From NCBI GenBank assembly GCA_020912385.1, contig CP087212.1, positions 744,001-808,000 on the forward strand: DNA of 64,000 nucleotides, given 5' to 3'. The translations under genes were made by a program, and so were the position numbers. Below are positions 33,707 to 46,705 of this stretch, piece after piece (the stretch's first letter is position 1; each line of letters opens with the position of its first letter). The notes below the pieces were generated by a model that saw nothing but the letters and a program-made list of their open reading frames with translations, did not search any database and was not told the origin of the DNA. The stretch is from Neofusicoccum parvum. Taxonomy: Eukaryota; Ascomycota; Dothideomycetes; Botryosphaeriales; Botryosphaeriaceae.

Positions 33707-36443
33707 ATGGCCGACGAGCTGCCCGGCGCCGACAACTCTGTCGCTCCTGCCCAAGACGTCGACGCGCCTTCTGCTGCCGACGAGGGCACTGCTGACGCCC
33801 CAGCCACCGACTCTCAGAACGACCAACACACAGGTACGTCACACCGAGCATCACTGCTGTCTGCTGGCCATCATGCCTTCTGGCCATGGCGATAGCGATT
33901 ATGATAGCCTTTTGGGAGATTTTCCATCTCCTCTGGAATCTTCTTCCCCCATCGGTCACCCGCTCAGTCCGGTCCCCGATGAAAGTACTCCAGAGCTCCT
34001 TCAGCCTCAAGGCCTGGTGCAACCCCCGAGCGGATTAGACCATGAGCCGATTGATTTGCTCACGCTATTCGGCTTTGGTGAGCTTGCGCGGTCTTGCACG
34101 GATGTCGTACGCGCACATTCGTCGAGTTGCTCACTTGCCCCACTAGCAGAAGTTGCTACTCGTCTCTGTATTGGTCGTACTGGCCAAGGGTTGACGATGG
34201 AACTCTGCGGCATGGTCCTCTATGCTTTGGGAAGGGAAATCGTCACACGAGATCGAATTCATATTCCCGCAGTCATGCAGTGGCGCCCGTGCACCTCCAA
34301 TGCAGCCAGCTTTTCTGCTCGAAAATCAGGCTAACCAGAAGATTCAACAGACGCCGATACCGCCATGGCGGACGACGCGCAAGATTCGACACAGAAGGAG
34401 GATGCCACTCCCGCCGCGGTGTCTGACAACCCACTTGATGCGCCCGAGGGACCCAGGCCCGAGAACGAGGATGCGGATGCGGCAGAGGATGAGGAGATGG
34501 GCGGTATGGATGACACGAAGAAGGATGGCGGTAGTCCAGAGAAGGATGCCGGAGACAACGCCGACGCTGCCACCGCAGACGACCAGCCCACGCAAACAAA
34601 ATCTGCACTGGAAAACCAAGCGCGCTCTCACCTCATCGCCCAGACTCACGCCATCATTCTCCCGAGCTACAGCACTTGGTTTGACATGCACTCAATTCAC
34701 AACATTGAGCGCAAGGCCCTCCCGGAGTTCTTCAACAGCCGGAACCGCAGCAAGACCCCGGCAGTCTACAAGGATTACCGCGATTTCATGGTCAACACCT
34801 ACCGCTTGAACCCAGCCGAATATCTCACTGTGACGGCCTGCCGACGCAACTTGGCAGGAGACGTTTGCGCTATCATGCGTGTCCACGCATTCCTTGAGCA
34901 GTGGGGCTTGATCAACTACCAGGTCGATCCGGACACCAGACCCTCAAACATCGGACCGCCGTTCACTGGCCACTTCAAGATCACGGCCGACACCCCTCGT
35001 GGTCTGCAACCTCATCAACCCGCTCCTAAGTCCGCCATCACTACCGGCAAGCCTTTGACTGCTACGGACCGCCTTGCGAGCCAAGCGCCTTCGTCCAAGG
35101 AGGACCTCAACCTAGAGATCCGTCGTAATGCCTACGAGTCGAATGGAAAAGAGGTTACGCCCGCCGATTCCAAGGACAAGCCTGCTAATGGAGATGCATC
35201 AACAACCAACGGAACTCAGCTGGCCGACAGCAAGTCCCTTGTCGACGCCCTCAAGGAGCCTGGTCGCCAAGTCAACTGCTTCTCGTGCGGCATCGACTGC
35301 ACCCGCGTACACTACCACAATACCAAATCCGCGCCTCACTCTGCTTCAGGGAAGACCGCAGCTATGCTCAAGTACGACTTGTGCCCGAACTGCTTCCTCG
35401 AAGGCCGCTTCCCATCCTCAAGCACTGCCTCGGACTACACCAAGATTGAGAACGACAAGTACTCCGGCATCCCGGACCGGAATGCTTCCTGGACGGATGG
35501 AGAAACCCTGCGCCTTCTTGAAGCCTTGGAGATGTTCGATGAGGACTGGAACCAAGTCGCTGAGTACGTTGGCAACCGGACAAGAGAGGAGTGCGTCCTC
35601 AAGTTCCTTCAACTTGAAATCGAGGACCAGTACCTCGAGGAGCAGGAGAACAACACCAAGACCGACCTTACGGGAGGTTCGCTGTCGTACCTAAGTAACG
35701 GTCGTCTTCCTTTCACCCAGGCCGATAACGCCGTTCTGTCGGTCATGGGCTTTCTCGCCGGATTGGCTGATCCTGCTGTCACTGCTGCAGCGGCTGGCAA
35801 GAGTGTGGATGAGATGAAGCGCGCACTTCGGGAAAAGCTCGAGAAGGGTGACGGCGAGTCTGACAAGGGCAAGGAGAAGGAGGCATCTGCGGCTCCTGCG
35901 ACCACTGACACCGAGGTCAAGAATGAGGATACCATGGATGTGGACGCCAGCTCGCCGCAGGCAACCGGCACTGCTGTTGCTACTACCCAATCCGACTCAA
36001 AATCGTCCAACCCCTACGCCACAGTCCCACTCGCCCTTTCTGCAGCCCGCGCCGCGGCTCTTGCTTCTCACGAGGAGCGGAACATCTCGCGCCTAGTGTC
36101 GAGCGCTGTCAATGTCGAGCTCCAGAAGATGCAACTGAAGCTGCAACAATTCTCCGAGCTCGAGCAGGTTCTCTCGGCTGAGCGTCGCGATCTCGAGCGC
36201 CGCCGTCAGCAGCTCTTCCTAGACCGCCTTGCCTTCCAGAAGCGTATGCGCTCAGTCGAGGAAGCATTCAAGCGTGCGTCGATCGCGGGTCCCCAGGACG
36301 GCATGAAGATTGTGCAGGAGGCTGTCCATGGTGCCAATGCTTTCGGCGAGAAGTTGGGCGTGCAAAAGGTGGGCTCTGATGATGAGGGCGACGTCACGCC
36401 TTTGAAGGAGGGCGACGAGGGTTTCAAGAGCCACGAGATCTAA
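33707..36443 (+). CDS. SWI3/RSC8-type SWIRM-SANT chromatin remodelling subunit
   Basis: Two exons (33707-33833, 34351-36443) join in phase to 739 residues (GAC at the junction, ...NDQHT-DADTAMADD). The domain order is that of SWI3/RSC8/MOIRA proteins. An acidic Ala-rich N-terminus comes first. A SWIRM domain spans about residues 125-240 (HAIILPSYSTWFDM to WGLINYQVD). A ZZ-type zinc segment (CFSCGIDC ... YDLCPNCF) is near 340-390. A SANT domain (WTDGETLRLLEALEMF ... NRTREECVLKF) is near 420-465. A C-terminal coiled coil with KMQLKLQQFSELEQVL follows. Such proteins are core scaffolds of SWI/SNF and RSC nucleosome remodellers in the nucleus. The 517-nt intron is about ten times longer than its neighbours. 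Alternatively translation starts at ATG 34365, but the upstream exon continues the frame and composition well. Confidence 0.93.
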
Positions 36444-37764
36444 GCACCTTTCATGCGGAGATGAAGATAAAATCAGGCGGGATGCATGAGGACGACAAAG
36501 GGCTTAGAAGGCGTTTTTCTTTTTAGCAGTTATGAAGGTCCGTTGACATGATCCGGTCAACAGGGAATCGAGGCGCTGGTGGGTCCATCTTCTGTTCTAT
36601 TTTCTTTGGGAATCAGAAAGGCATTATTTCTTCGCCCTCCCTTTTCCTCCGGGTTCCTCGATAGGGTGTGCGCGGAGGGTGCGGCTTATTCGTGCTGTAT
36701 TTTAGTAGTATCCCTTCCGGAATGACAAGTTCTGCTTCTCCTGTGGTGTGTGGGTGATGTCGGGGTAATCTTGTTTTATTTATCGATCAATTATACGATA
36801 AGTGTGTCATAGTATGTTTACTTGAGAAGCACTGTATGGCAGGGAACATGATGAGTTCAAGTGTTCGTGTGGATGGGTCCTACATACTACCTGTTGCGCT
36901 TTCCCACCTAGAAGAATGTCTTGACTCCCTCCGTGTCAATCGAACATGCTTGCACATATCTTCGAAGTCGTCTCCGGCGTGACCTTGAAGATTGCCGAGC
37001 GTGAATATCGCGAACTTAGGTTCGTCAGTTGCTTTCAGGAATACAAGACGTTGCCTTTGATCGTAGGGCAAGTGGGGGGAGGATGCAATAGTTATCGACC
37101 CTCCACAGGCCCACAGTGCGTGTCTTTGTCCGACAGTGGCTCTTTCAGGTCCGCTATCTCACCAACACAGCTTCTGTGAGCCACAGCGAGTGAATTGGTG
37201 CGGCGGACAAAACAGCAAAACTATCTTTGCCAGGTGCTTGCACCAGGCCGGCCTACTTCATAAGGCCTAACACTGCTACCTTCAAAGGCGTTGAAGGGAT
37301 TGTTCTTCTTCATTGTCATACCTGATACTGTATGATGCCTAGGATCGCTAGTGCAGATAGAACAGACTCTTTAGGCACCGTCTGTTTTTACAGCTCGGGC
37401 TCGAACTTGCGCACCTACGACGCAGCTGCTCGAGTGGCTCACTGAGTAAGCCAATCGGGCGAGGCCCGGCTGTTGATGGTAGAAGGTCTCACTGTTTGCG
37501 TTTATAAAGGTGATGGGCTGTATGGGTGGCATTGGGGGTCACGAACAGACACCCCCTCCTTTCTTGGTCGATTTACACAGAAAGGCCCAGATTTTAAGCA
37601 CGGGGTTGCTTATAGAAGGCCTCCCCTCTGTCGTGCTCATTACTGATCATCCTCACTCTCGCACTCACTCCAGCCCAACCCGCCCTTCAGCAACGGACCG
37701 ACCGAACCCGACACATCAAACCTCTGAATCAGCACCAAGAACAACCCCCTCGCCCACAAGCAAT
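36444..37764. other. Convergent intergenic region
   Basis: This lies between the 3' ends of the SWI3/RSC8 gene (+) and the coiled-coil gene (-). It holds no supported gene. A T-rich stretch after 36470 is the likely 3' untranslated region. Near 37388-37475 there is a tRNA-reminiscent segment with an imperfect hairpin (GGCTCACT...AGTAAGCC), which does not fold as a tRNA. A TTTATAAAGG motif is at about 37500. Confidence 0.5.
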
Positions 37765-40737
37765 TCACCCCCGCACCCCCGCACCCTCCTTCTCACCCCC
37801 CGTCCTCCCCGACGAAAACGGACTCGCCAGCTCCTTCTCCCCCACCCTCTCCCCGATCTCCCGCCCCACCTCCTCCAGATGCCTGCTGTTGCTCCTCCGC
37901 CTCAGCGGCGGCGGCGGCGTGTCTGTCTCGTCGTCGTCGTCGTCCACGGCGCTGTTGTGCGGCGCGCGCGCGGCGCTCAGCCGCTTCCGGCGCGAGTGCT
38001 CGAACAGGATGTTCGTCTCCCACGGCTCCATGTCCTTCAGGATGACGACGGCGTCGCGGTCGGCCTGGCGGGGGTGGGTGGTCAGCGCGGGTTGGGGGGT
38101 TTCTGGGGTTCGGTGGGGAAGGGGGGTGGAGGCTTCGTTTTTGGTGAAAGGGGAGGTGGCTGGCTTACCTTGTCCCACTCCCACGGCAGCCCGTAGTATG
38201 TCAGCGTGTCGGGCGAGATCTGGTTCTTGTGGACTTTGGTCGTTTTGCGTTGCTGGTGCGGCGGCGGTGGTGGCGGTGGTAGAGCCCGCGTCCAGGTGTC
38301 GTGGGTGTGGGGGAAGTTGAGTTGGAAGGAGAAGGGCGGGTGGCGGGGTGGCGTTAGGTGCTCGCGGAGCGCGGGGTGTATGGGTGGCTTCTGGGTGGGT
38401 GGCGATGCTGGGAGGGGGGATGTGGCGATGGGTGTGGGATGGGAGATGAGGACGGAGGGCGCGGCTTGTTGGTCAGCCGAGGGGCGGGGTGGGCGGACTG
38501 GAGGTATTCTGGTGCCAGGGGCGGTGGTGTAGGGGACTGATATGACGGGGCCGCCTTCGTGCACGCGTAGGCTTTGATGCTGCTGCTGCAGAGGGGAGAT
38601 GCGCCGTCGTCGGGATAAGAAGCTTCCCTTCGAGATCTTCCGCTGGCTTGACGACCCCTTTCCGCGTTGTGAAACTTTGACCACGTTGATGTCCCCTTGA
38701 TCTACAGCCCGGAGGCGGAGAGTCGTCGCGAGGCGGCGGAATCTGGAAGGCCTCTTCACACTGCCCTTACCAGTCTCCAAAGTGTTGCCGGAGTTCCCCC
38801 TGCTGTCCCAGGGAGCCACTGCAACCATAGGTCGGTATCCTGTTGATGACTGCGTTTCTGTTGGGTGGATGTTTTGTTGGTCTGTTGGAAACGATGCTGA
38901 CTGTGGAGTTTCTGGAGCAAGATATGACACTGCTGAAGGATTTCCGGTGGCACCGGACCCATCACTGGTTCTAAAAGACGGCACCTGGAGGCTGTTTGTC
39001 TTCTCCCTCATCTCCCTCATAGACTCTGGCTGACCTCTGGGAGTAGTTTCCCGCGCTTCGAACGATACTTGCGGTCCCTTGCCCTTCTTCGCAGACTCCG
39101 CACGGTTGGGTGATGCGCTCCACATGCTGGACTCGATCTGCTCGTGTATCCGCCGCTCGATGACCAGCAGCTCCGACGTAAGCCGCTGCTGAATCTGGTA
39201 GACCTCGTCCTGATGGCGCTGCTCCGCCTCGCGGATCTGCACGCCCGTGTGCTGATAGATCTCGCTCATCTCCTGCTGCGCGCGGTCCTCGATCAGCCGG
39301 GCCTGGTGCATCAGCACGTTGCGCCTCTCGCGCTCGCGCTCGGCCTCCAGGCGCACGTGCTCCTTGTACTCCTCGATCGCGGCCTCCCGGATCGACTTCT
39401 CCCACCTCTCCTCCTCGCCCTTCCGCTTCACAAACTCCTCGATCACGCCCCTCGCCTCGTCCCCGTCCAGCCCGCGCCCCTGCAGGTCTTCGAGCCTCCG
39501 CTCCAAGCTGCGGTTGTGCCGCTCCAGCATCCCCAGCCTCGCCCCGATGTACTTGCGGAACTGGTCGTGGTCCTTCTCCCACGCCTTCAGCTCGCCGCCA
39601 CTGCTGGGCGACCCGTCGACGGCCTTGGCCCGCGGCGCTCTCTTGCTCTTCTCTGCCGCCGCCGCCGCCGCCGCCGCCTCCCCCGCGCCTTTGGGGCTCT
39701 CCTCCGACCCGCCCTCCTTGAACGTCGACGAGTTGTCCTCGATCCACGTGGTGTTGGCGGCGTGGCGCGGCGAGGAGTCCGCGGCGGTGGCAACGGCGGC
39801 GACGGCAGTGGGGCTGTCGCTGCTGGTGCCGTCGCCGCTCTTGGAGGAGGAGGAGAAGTCCAGCATCTTGCGCGGGGCGAAGACGGCGTCCGGGCCGTCC
39901 TCGTCGTCGCTCGCGGCGGCGAAGCTCGTCTGCGACTGCGAGGCCGACAGGGCGCGGATCACGTAGTCGCGGTCCTCCCACTGGCCGCTGTCGTCCCAGT
40001 CGGGGGCGGTGGTGCCGGGCGAGGTGGTGGTGGTGGCGGTGGTGGGCGCGGTGGTGTCGGTGCGGTCGCTGCCGATGAAGGCCTGGAAGGTCTGGGTGCG
40101 CGGGGTCTTGGGGGTGAGCGGCGGGGCGGACGAGCGCAGCGGGGCGGGCGGCGAGTCGTAGGCCTCGTCGTCGGCGGTGGTGTTGGTGGTCCAGGTGGTG
40201 GAGGTGTCGCGCGTGTTGGCGGTGCTGGACGAGACCTGGCGGTGGCGGGCGGCGGCGTCGCCGTCTGCGTGGAGGCCGTCCGGGTTCTCCAGGAAGGCCT
40301 TGAGGGCCGGGACCTGCTCCTCCAGGGCGTCGACGTCGGCCGAGATGCGCAGCACGATTGCGCGGGCTTCCTCATCCCTGCGGGCGCGGTGGTCAGGGCG
40401 TGTGGATCAGTTGCTCCCCGTCCTTCCGTGGTACGCACCTTTCGCCGCTAAGTTCCTTGCCTTCCTTGAGCAGGTTGCCAACCACCCGCAGCCTGATGTA
40501 GATGCCGTCGAACGACTTGACGAGGGACTTCTTGAAGCTGCTCCCGCTCCTCTCCACGACGTCCAGCGCCCCGTCGCCCACGCCGACGCCGTCGCCCCAG
40601 TCCTTGAACCTTAAGTAGCAGCCATCAAGCTTCTTCAGGTATTCGTTGCTGATCAATTGGGGGCTCTCCCGCTTGGTCACGCTGTCGAAGCGCGCGAGCA
40701 ACTGCTGGTGCAGATGGGCGAGCGATCCGCGACCCAT
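37765..40737 (-). CDS. Large coiled-coil protein of unknown function
   Basis: Three exons (40737-40439, 40377-38169, 38064-37765) join in phase to 935 residues. The N-terminal about 130 residues are helical and well ordered (LLARFDSVTKRESPQLIS, YLKKLDGCYLRFKDWG, ISADVDALEEQVPALKAFL), resembling a fungal helical domain I cannot name. A long Ser/Thr/Asp-rich stretch follows, with an eight-alanine run. A strong coiled coil comes next (about residues 360-510: ERHNRSLERRLEDLQ, REAAIEEYKEHVRLEAER, ERRIHEQIES). A basic Pro-rich region with a seven-proline run comes before the last exon, which encodes LKDMEPWETNILFEH and an acidic DDDDDE patch. There is no membrane segment or catalytic motif. A scaffold or cytoskeletal role is possible but unproven. 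Confidence 0.8.
39655..39678. repeat. (GCC)8 microsatellite encoding poly-Ala
   Basis: Eight GCC units on plus read as GGC on minus, in the frame that gives the alanine run of the coiled-coil protein. Copy number changes would lengthen or shorten this run without breaking the frame. Confidence 0.8.
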
Positions 40738-41553
40738 GTCTGCGGCAAGAAAGCGAAGGAGAGGAGGAAAAGAGGACGAACTTCACGACCGGAAAACGAA
40801 AAACCTGCGCACAGCGCATGTGATTGCAACGGTTGGTTATATGGTGCCCTGGGTTCATCTTGCCGAGCAGCAGAGCAGACGTTCCGGTGGTAGCTGGATG
40901 CGCCGGCGGATAGTCGAGACCGCGCTAGGGCTGTAAGCAGCCATCACGGCGCCAGACATGCCAGCGCGCTGGCTGCAGGAACAATGCAGGTACGTCTCGG
41001 CGGCCTTAGTGTCCCGTCGCTCCCGTAGTCTGCCACTCAGCTCCAGCTGAGCCTCCACCGCTGCACCATCGCGGACTTGCAGCTGCGCCGGCTCCCATAG
41101 CGTACCACCACACATGTGCGTGAACACTGCCGCCTGTGGTCCTGCAAACAAGTACCAGTATCTTGAGTATCGCAGAGCCCGGTCCATGTCGGAAATAGAA
41201 ACGGTGGCATCGAAGCACCTTTCGGGCTGCCCCAGTTTCAAACGAAGGTCGCCGGCAACACTGAACGCTAGCCGCAGCTCAAGGCCAGACACGCTCTTCG
41301 CACCTTGATAGTCCGTCTCAGCTGTACTGAAATGCAGTCGACCGAAATGACTACAGAATTAGGATTATAATGAGAGGAGTTAGCCTACCAGAGCACCCAA
41401 CCAGTCTATCGTCCAGCACATGCTCCCAATCGTCTCAAAGCCATTACGCAGACAAGATATTACCCAAACAAGGAAGATGAAAGCCCGAAACCCACTGACG
41501 CCTGCTCATTACCCAACACCGCCATCACCGCTACAGCCCCCAACACATCCCCA
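40738..41553. other. Promoter of the coiled-coil gene and 3' flank of the ABC transporter
   Basis: Both flanking genes read on minus. A minus frame at 40855-41292 is open but lacks an ATG start and any domain, so it is not called. The stretch near 41460-41553 is C-rich. Confidence 0.5.
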
Positions 41554-44500
41554 TTACGACCCCTTCCTCCCCTGCCTCTTCGGCACTCTGAACAGCCAAT
41601 ACAGCCCCAGAGCACCCAGCACATTAACCCCGACATAGACCCACAGAATCCCAAAATTCCTCCACACCTCCTCCCGCCTCGCGCCCACGCCCTCCAAAAA
41701 CACATCCGCGCTCGCCATCTTGCAGTACCGACACCCACCGCCCCGCCCCCCCTCCACCAAATACCCCCCCGCACCCTCTACCCCACCCACCCCACGAATC
41801 CACACCTCCATATACTCCGCGCACGCCACGCCCTCGGGCGGCTCAAACCGCAGCAACTCATCCTCCGCACACGTCACCGCCGCGCCGCCCACCGCCGCGC
41901 TCAGCAGCGCCTCGACGAGGTAAGTGAAGGGCGAGACGCGGTTGAGCCAGCGCCAGGCAGTGGGCAGCAGCGGGGCGGGCGGCAGGACGCCGCAGAAGAC
42001 GAGGCACAGGCTGAAGCACAGCTGGGCGGCGTTGGCGCCCGCCTCGGCCGTCGGCGCCGCCGCCACCGCCGCCGCCGAGAACGTCGACGCGAACGCCAGC
42101 GCCGCCCACACCAGCGCGAGAAGCTGGCCTGAGCGCGCGGCTGCGGAGGCGTGGGATTGCAGGCCGAGGAGGTAGAAGATCGGGGGGTGGATGAGGAGCG
42201 TGGCGAGCGTGCTGTAGGGGAGGTCGGCGAGGATGGTGGCGAGGAGGAAGGGCGGCCAGGCGTAGGTGCGGGAGGGGCGCTCGCGGGCTTCGTAGAGGGT
42301 GCGTTGGGTTATGAAGAGCGGCATGGATTGCTGGATGAGTTGGCCGAGGATGGTGATGAGCATGAAGATGGCGAACATGGAGTTTTGGAGGCCTTGGATT
42401 GTTGGGGGCGTGGAGAGGAAGACGAGGCCGATGAAGAGGGACTGTGGCGGGCGTTAGCGGTGAGGGAGGGTGGGGTGGGAGGGGCGTACGGAGAAGAGGC
42501 AGGTGGAGAACTTGGAGTAGATGTAGGTTGGCGTGCGCCAGTACTGCTGGAAGACTCGCTTCGTCACCTCCCGCATCTGCGTGCTGAACGGCGCTGCGAC
42601 CTCCCTGTACTCCTCTACTTCGCCGCTGACGGCGTTGTCGGCCCTCAGCCTAACTGGCTTCTCTTTCAGCTGCACCAACTCCTGGTACACTGCGTCGTGC
42701 TCTTGACTGTCCCTCCACACCTGCGCCCAATCGACTTCCGAACTGCATCCCGGCGCCGCGCCGATGACCTCCAGCAGCCACTCGGCCGGATTCGCCTTCT
42801 CCGGACACCGCCGGCCTTCCTCGCATCTTTCTTCAAAGTACTTGATCACCGTCCGCGAGTTCTCGCCGATGTCGCCAAAGTAGATGGTCTTTCCGCCATT
42901 GTGCAGAAGCAGCAGGCGGTCGAACCGCTCGAACAGCATGGCGGAAGGCTGGTGGATGGTGCACAGCACCGCCTGGCCGGCTTTGGTCAGTTTCTCGATG
43001 AGGTCGCAGATGGCCCACGAAGTCTGCGAGTCGAGGCCCGACGTGGGCTCGTCGAGAAACAGGAGCGCGGGCTTGGCGGCGAGCTCCACGCCGATGGTAA
43101 GGCGGCGGCGCTGCTCGACGTTGAGGCCTAGCGGAAACTGTCAGCGTCACTCCCGTGGTGGCTTTGATGCGTGCTCTCTCACCCTCGCCAGGCACGCCGA
43201 CAACAGCGTCCGCATACTCCTCCATTTCCAGCAGCTTGATCACCTCCCAGGCGTAGTCGATCTTCTCCTGCCTCGACACGGTCGCTGGCTGCCGCAGCAG
43301 CGCGCTGAAGTTCAGGGCCTCCCGCACCGTCGACGTCTCCAGGTGGATGTCCTGCTGCTGCACGTAGCCGGTCGAGCGCTGGAAGTTCGCGTTCCGCGGC
43401 AGCCCGTCCACCAGCACGTCGCCGGTGACGACGCCCATCGTCGTTCGCGCCGCGAGCGTGTCCAGCAGCGTCGTCTTCCCGGCGCCGGAAACGCCCTGCA
43501 CGCCGCCGATTAGCTAAAACCGCAGTGGAAGCTCTTGGGCAGGAGTCTGGAAGGCTCACCATCAGGGCAGTCAGCGTCCCTGGCTTGATCCAGCCGTCGA
43601 CGTTGTCCAGCAGCCTCTTCTGCCCGTCCGCCGACTTGATGTCGTAGCACAGGCTCTGCCAGTGGAAGATGGACGTCTGCTTCTTGATCGCCGCCGCGGC
43701 GCCCGGATCGCCGATGATGCTGCCGCGCTGGCGGCTGGCCATCTCGATGTCGTTCAGCCCGCGAGGCCGGCCGGGCCCGTGGCCGCGGCGGAACACCAGC
43801 ACCTCGCCCTTCGGCCGCTTCTCCTGGATGAACTCGGTCGCCACCAGGTACGTCGCCATGAAGAGGAAGGTGAAGCCGACGACGGCGCCGAGGTCCCTGG
43901 TGCGCGGTCAGTTGTCGCTCACGCGGAATCACAAGGGGGCAGGCAGTTGCAGCGCTCACCTCCACCGATGCGCGTACTCGTACCCGAACGCCGCCCGCAC
44001 GTACGCGTCGCCGTCGACCGCGCTCGCGCCGGGGCTGGCGCCTACGGCGTTGCACACGCGGTTCTGCGGCGCGGCGTCCGGGTAGCCGGGCACGAAGGCG
44101 TCGCAGGCGAAGGCACGGCCGTGGAATTCGTTGACCATGAGAGCCTCGAAGCCGTAGGCGACGGGGTCGATAAAGTTGATCCACCGGCACCAGCCGCGCA
44201 TGTAGGCGATGGGGATGGCGAAGCCGGCGAAGATGACGATGGCCAGGATCAGCAGCGTGGCCGGCACCATGGCCTGGCTGATGGTGCGCGACACCGAGGC
44301 GATGGTGCGGAAGAGCATCGACATGGCGAGCGTCAGCGCGAACGAGATGAGCAGGAAGAAGAAGAAGGCTGACGGCTCGCGCCGCAGGTTGGTCAGGAAG
44401 TAGAGCGCCAGGTTGAAGATGATGCAGTTGGCGATCTTGTACGGGATGTCGGTGAGCATGCTGGCGATGGCCTCGGCCGAAGGGTGATACAGGGCGTAGC

Positions 44501-46705
44501 GCGTGTGCTTTTCGACGATGGGGCGCTGGGCGTAGAGGGTCAGAATCTGGGGGATGTTGTTAGCAAGTCGCCCACTGTGCATCGCCAGGGGGGACACACT
44601 TCCAGAGCACTTCCAAAGGCATTCATGAGGATTGCGAAGAATAGAACAGCCCCGCGCCGGAAGAAACTCTCAGTGTCGTCCTTGAGATTGTAGAACACGC
44701 TCCCAATAATCAGCGCCATAATGGCATTGCCGAAGAACTGCGTCAGTGTAAGACTCGGATCGGCCCGCAAGCGCTTGATGCATCTCCAAAGGCAGAGCCG
44801 CACTTGCTGCCCGTATGACAACGTATACGGAGACTTCGTGCGCCTGCACGCGGGTTGTCAGCACAGCACCTTGCCAGCCACCCCGCGGCATCACTTACGC
44901 CAATTTTGCCTGCTGCGCTTTCTTCGACGCCACAAACCTATCCAGATACTTGCCGCCGAACGAGTACTTCTTATCGTACTCTCTCAGGTCCTGCAGGAGC
45001 CGATGATACTCGTCGCTCGCCTTCCACACCGCCGCGAACTCGTCCGCCATGCGCGGGACGCGGTTCTCGTAGCCCTCGCGCACGATGCGCTCGGCCGGGC
45101 TGGTCATGGACGTAAGGAAGTCCGCTGTGGTCTGCCGTTGCGGGCACTCGAAGCCCATGTCGACGAAATAGTCCTTTGCGTCTTCGCACCGTCCGAAGAA
45201 GATCTGGCGGCCGTCATAGAGCACCGTCACCTTGTCAAAGACCTTGACTGCGTCAGCACGTTTCCCGCAGGGCCATTCGAGTACCACACCACTTACATCG
45301 TATATGCCCTGGCTCGCTTGATAGATAGCCACGCACGCGCTGACGCCCAGATACTCCGTCTGCACCCTCAGCGTCCTGCAGAACTCAAGCGCGTTCGCGC
45401 TGTCCAAACCTCTCGTGCTGTTATCCCAGCACTGCAGTGGCGCCCTGCTCAACGTCGCCTCGGCAATACTAACACGCTTCCTCTCACCACCGCTGACGCC
45501 GCGGACGTAGTCATTCCCGACCTTCGTGTTGAGCGTATGCCCGATCCCGAACATCGCCATCACAACGTCCCGCATATGGCACGCCCACACCTCGCGGTCC
45601 TCCACGCCGCCGACCAGCAACCGCGGCGCGCGCGCCCTCGCCGCGAACAGCAACGTATCGCCCACCGTCAGCGACGGGAAGTGCACGTCCAGCTCGGCCG
45701 TGTAAATGGCATCGCCCCTGAACTCGCGGTGCATCTGATCCGCACAGATCCCTGCCCACAATCAGCCTTCTCCCGCGCTGCACTCCCTCCCTACTCACCT
45801 CGATAATTCAAATAGCTCCCTCCATCCACCCCCAGCCCCGCCGTCTCCCCCGCCACCGTCCGCAGCAACGTCGAGCACCCGCTCCCCGGCGGCCCCAGCA
45901 CCAACAGCATCTCGCCCTTCCCCACCACCCCATCGCAAGTCCTCAAGATCTCCTTCTTCGCCTTCTTCCTCCTCCTCTCCCACCACCGCAACAACACATT
46001 CCCAACCGTCGGCTGGAACGCCGCGTCCGCATCGCCGTCGTCGCCCCGCACGCTCAGGTTCGCCCACGCCACGCCGGCCGCGCGCCCCGGCTGCCTGCCC
46101 GGCTCGGCCGCCTGCAGGCGCAGCACCGCGGCGGCCCAGGCGCGCGCGCTGAACGCCGGGCCGCGCGGGTCGAGCGGCGAGCCCGGCGCTGCGCGGAACG
46201 GGTTGGCGGCCGCCGGCGCGATGTACGTGGGCAGCGAGGAGTAGCGCTGGGCGACGCTGTGGATGCGGGTGGCGCGGGCGCGGTCGTCGGCGTCGTCGGA
46301 GGAGGGCGAGGGGTGCTGTTTCGGCTGGTGGGAGGCGGGCGCTGCGGCTGTCGTGCTGGTTTTGCTGGCGGTCGTCCATTTGGAGTGCGCGGAGTGCAGG
46401 CTGAGGCGGTCGGAGGCGGTGGCGGCAGGGAGGAGGTCGAGGTGCGAGGATTCGGGGTGGCGGTCCGGGTGGTGGAGGGACGCGCTGTAGCGCGTGCTGG
46501 TGTCTTCGGCGGAGGGCCACGAGCTGTGGGTGTTGGTGTTTGACTGCGTGCGGGAGTGGGTGTGGTCGGTGCTGTGGTGCAGGATGGTCATGCCGACTTG
46601 CTCTCCATTGCCGCCGCTGTCGCCGACGCCATCGCTGCCCGCTGTGTCTGGGTTGGCGGCTGTGGAACTGTGGCGGCTTTGCATAAGCCGCCTGAACGAG
46701 ACCAT
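41554..46705 (-). CDS. Full-size PDR (ABCG) multidrug-type ABC transporter
   Basis: Nine exons (46705-45799, 45751-45297, 45242-44899, 44843-44600, 44546-43960, 43896-43560, 43495-43183, 43127-42490, 42441-41554) join in phase to 1570 residues. The layout is (NBD-TMD)x2. NBD1 has the PDR-type degenerate Walker [10 protein letters not shown] (about 271), signature VSGGE (about 388) and Walker B ending in Asp412. NBD2 has the canonical Walker [10 protein letters not shown] (about 959), degenerate signature LNVEQ (about 1064) and Walker [13 protein letters not shown] (about 1084). This asymmetry is normal for the family. The first about 150 residues are a Ser/Thr/His-rich tail. Membrane segments after each NBD are clear. 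Such pumps export lipophilic toxins, azoles or metabolites from the plasma membrane. The substrate is unknown. The gene lies about 14 kb from the synthetase at the right end, too far to assume a link. Confidence 0.94.

Noticed and set aside
37388..37475. Possible tRNA gene or remnant, with GCAAGTTCGAGCC on minus and a D-arm-like hairpin
   Set aside because: The T-stem does not pair (GCAAG against CCGAG), no anticodon stem forms, and the acceptor ends do not match. At best it is a chance or decayed resemblance.
39144..40451. 435-codon plus frame antisense to the coiled-coil gene, and similar ones at 42151-43131, 44721-45806 and 28556-29650
   Set aside because: All mirror spliced genes on minus, have Leu/Val/Arg/Gly-rich composition, and cross the introns of the real genes.
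40855..41292. Minus frame of 145 codons upstream of the coiled-coil gene
   Set aside because: No ATG start in good position, no domain, and it lies in a promoter region.
44819..44843. Apparent frameshift in the ABC transporter at the [11 protein letters not shown] junction
   Set aside because: It arose from a miscount. With exon 4 starting at 44843 the frame is continuous as [14 protein letters not shown].
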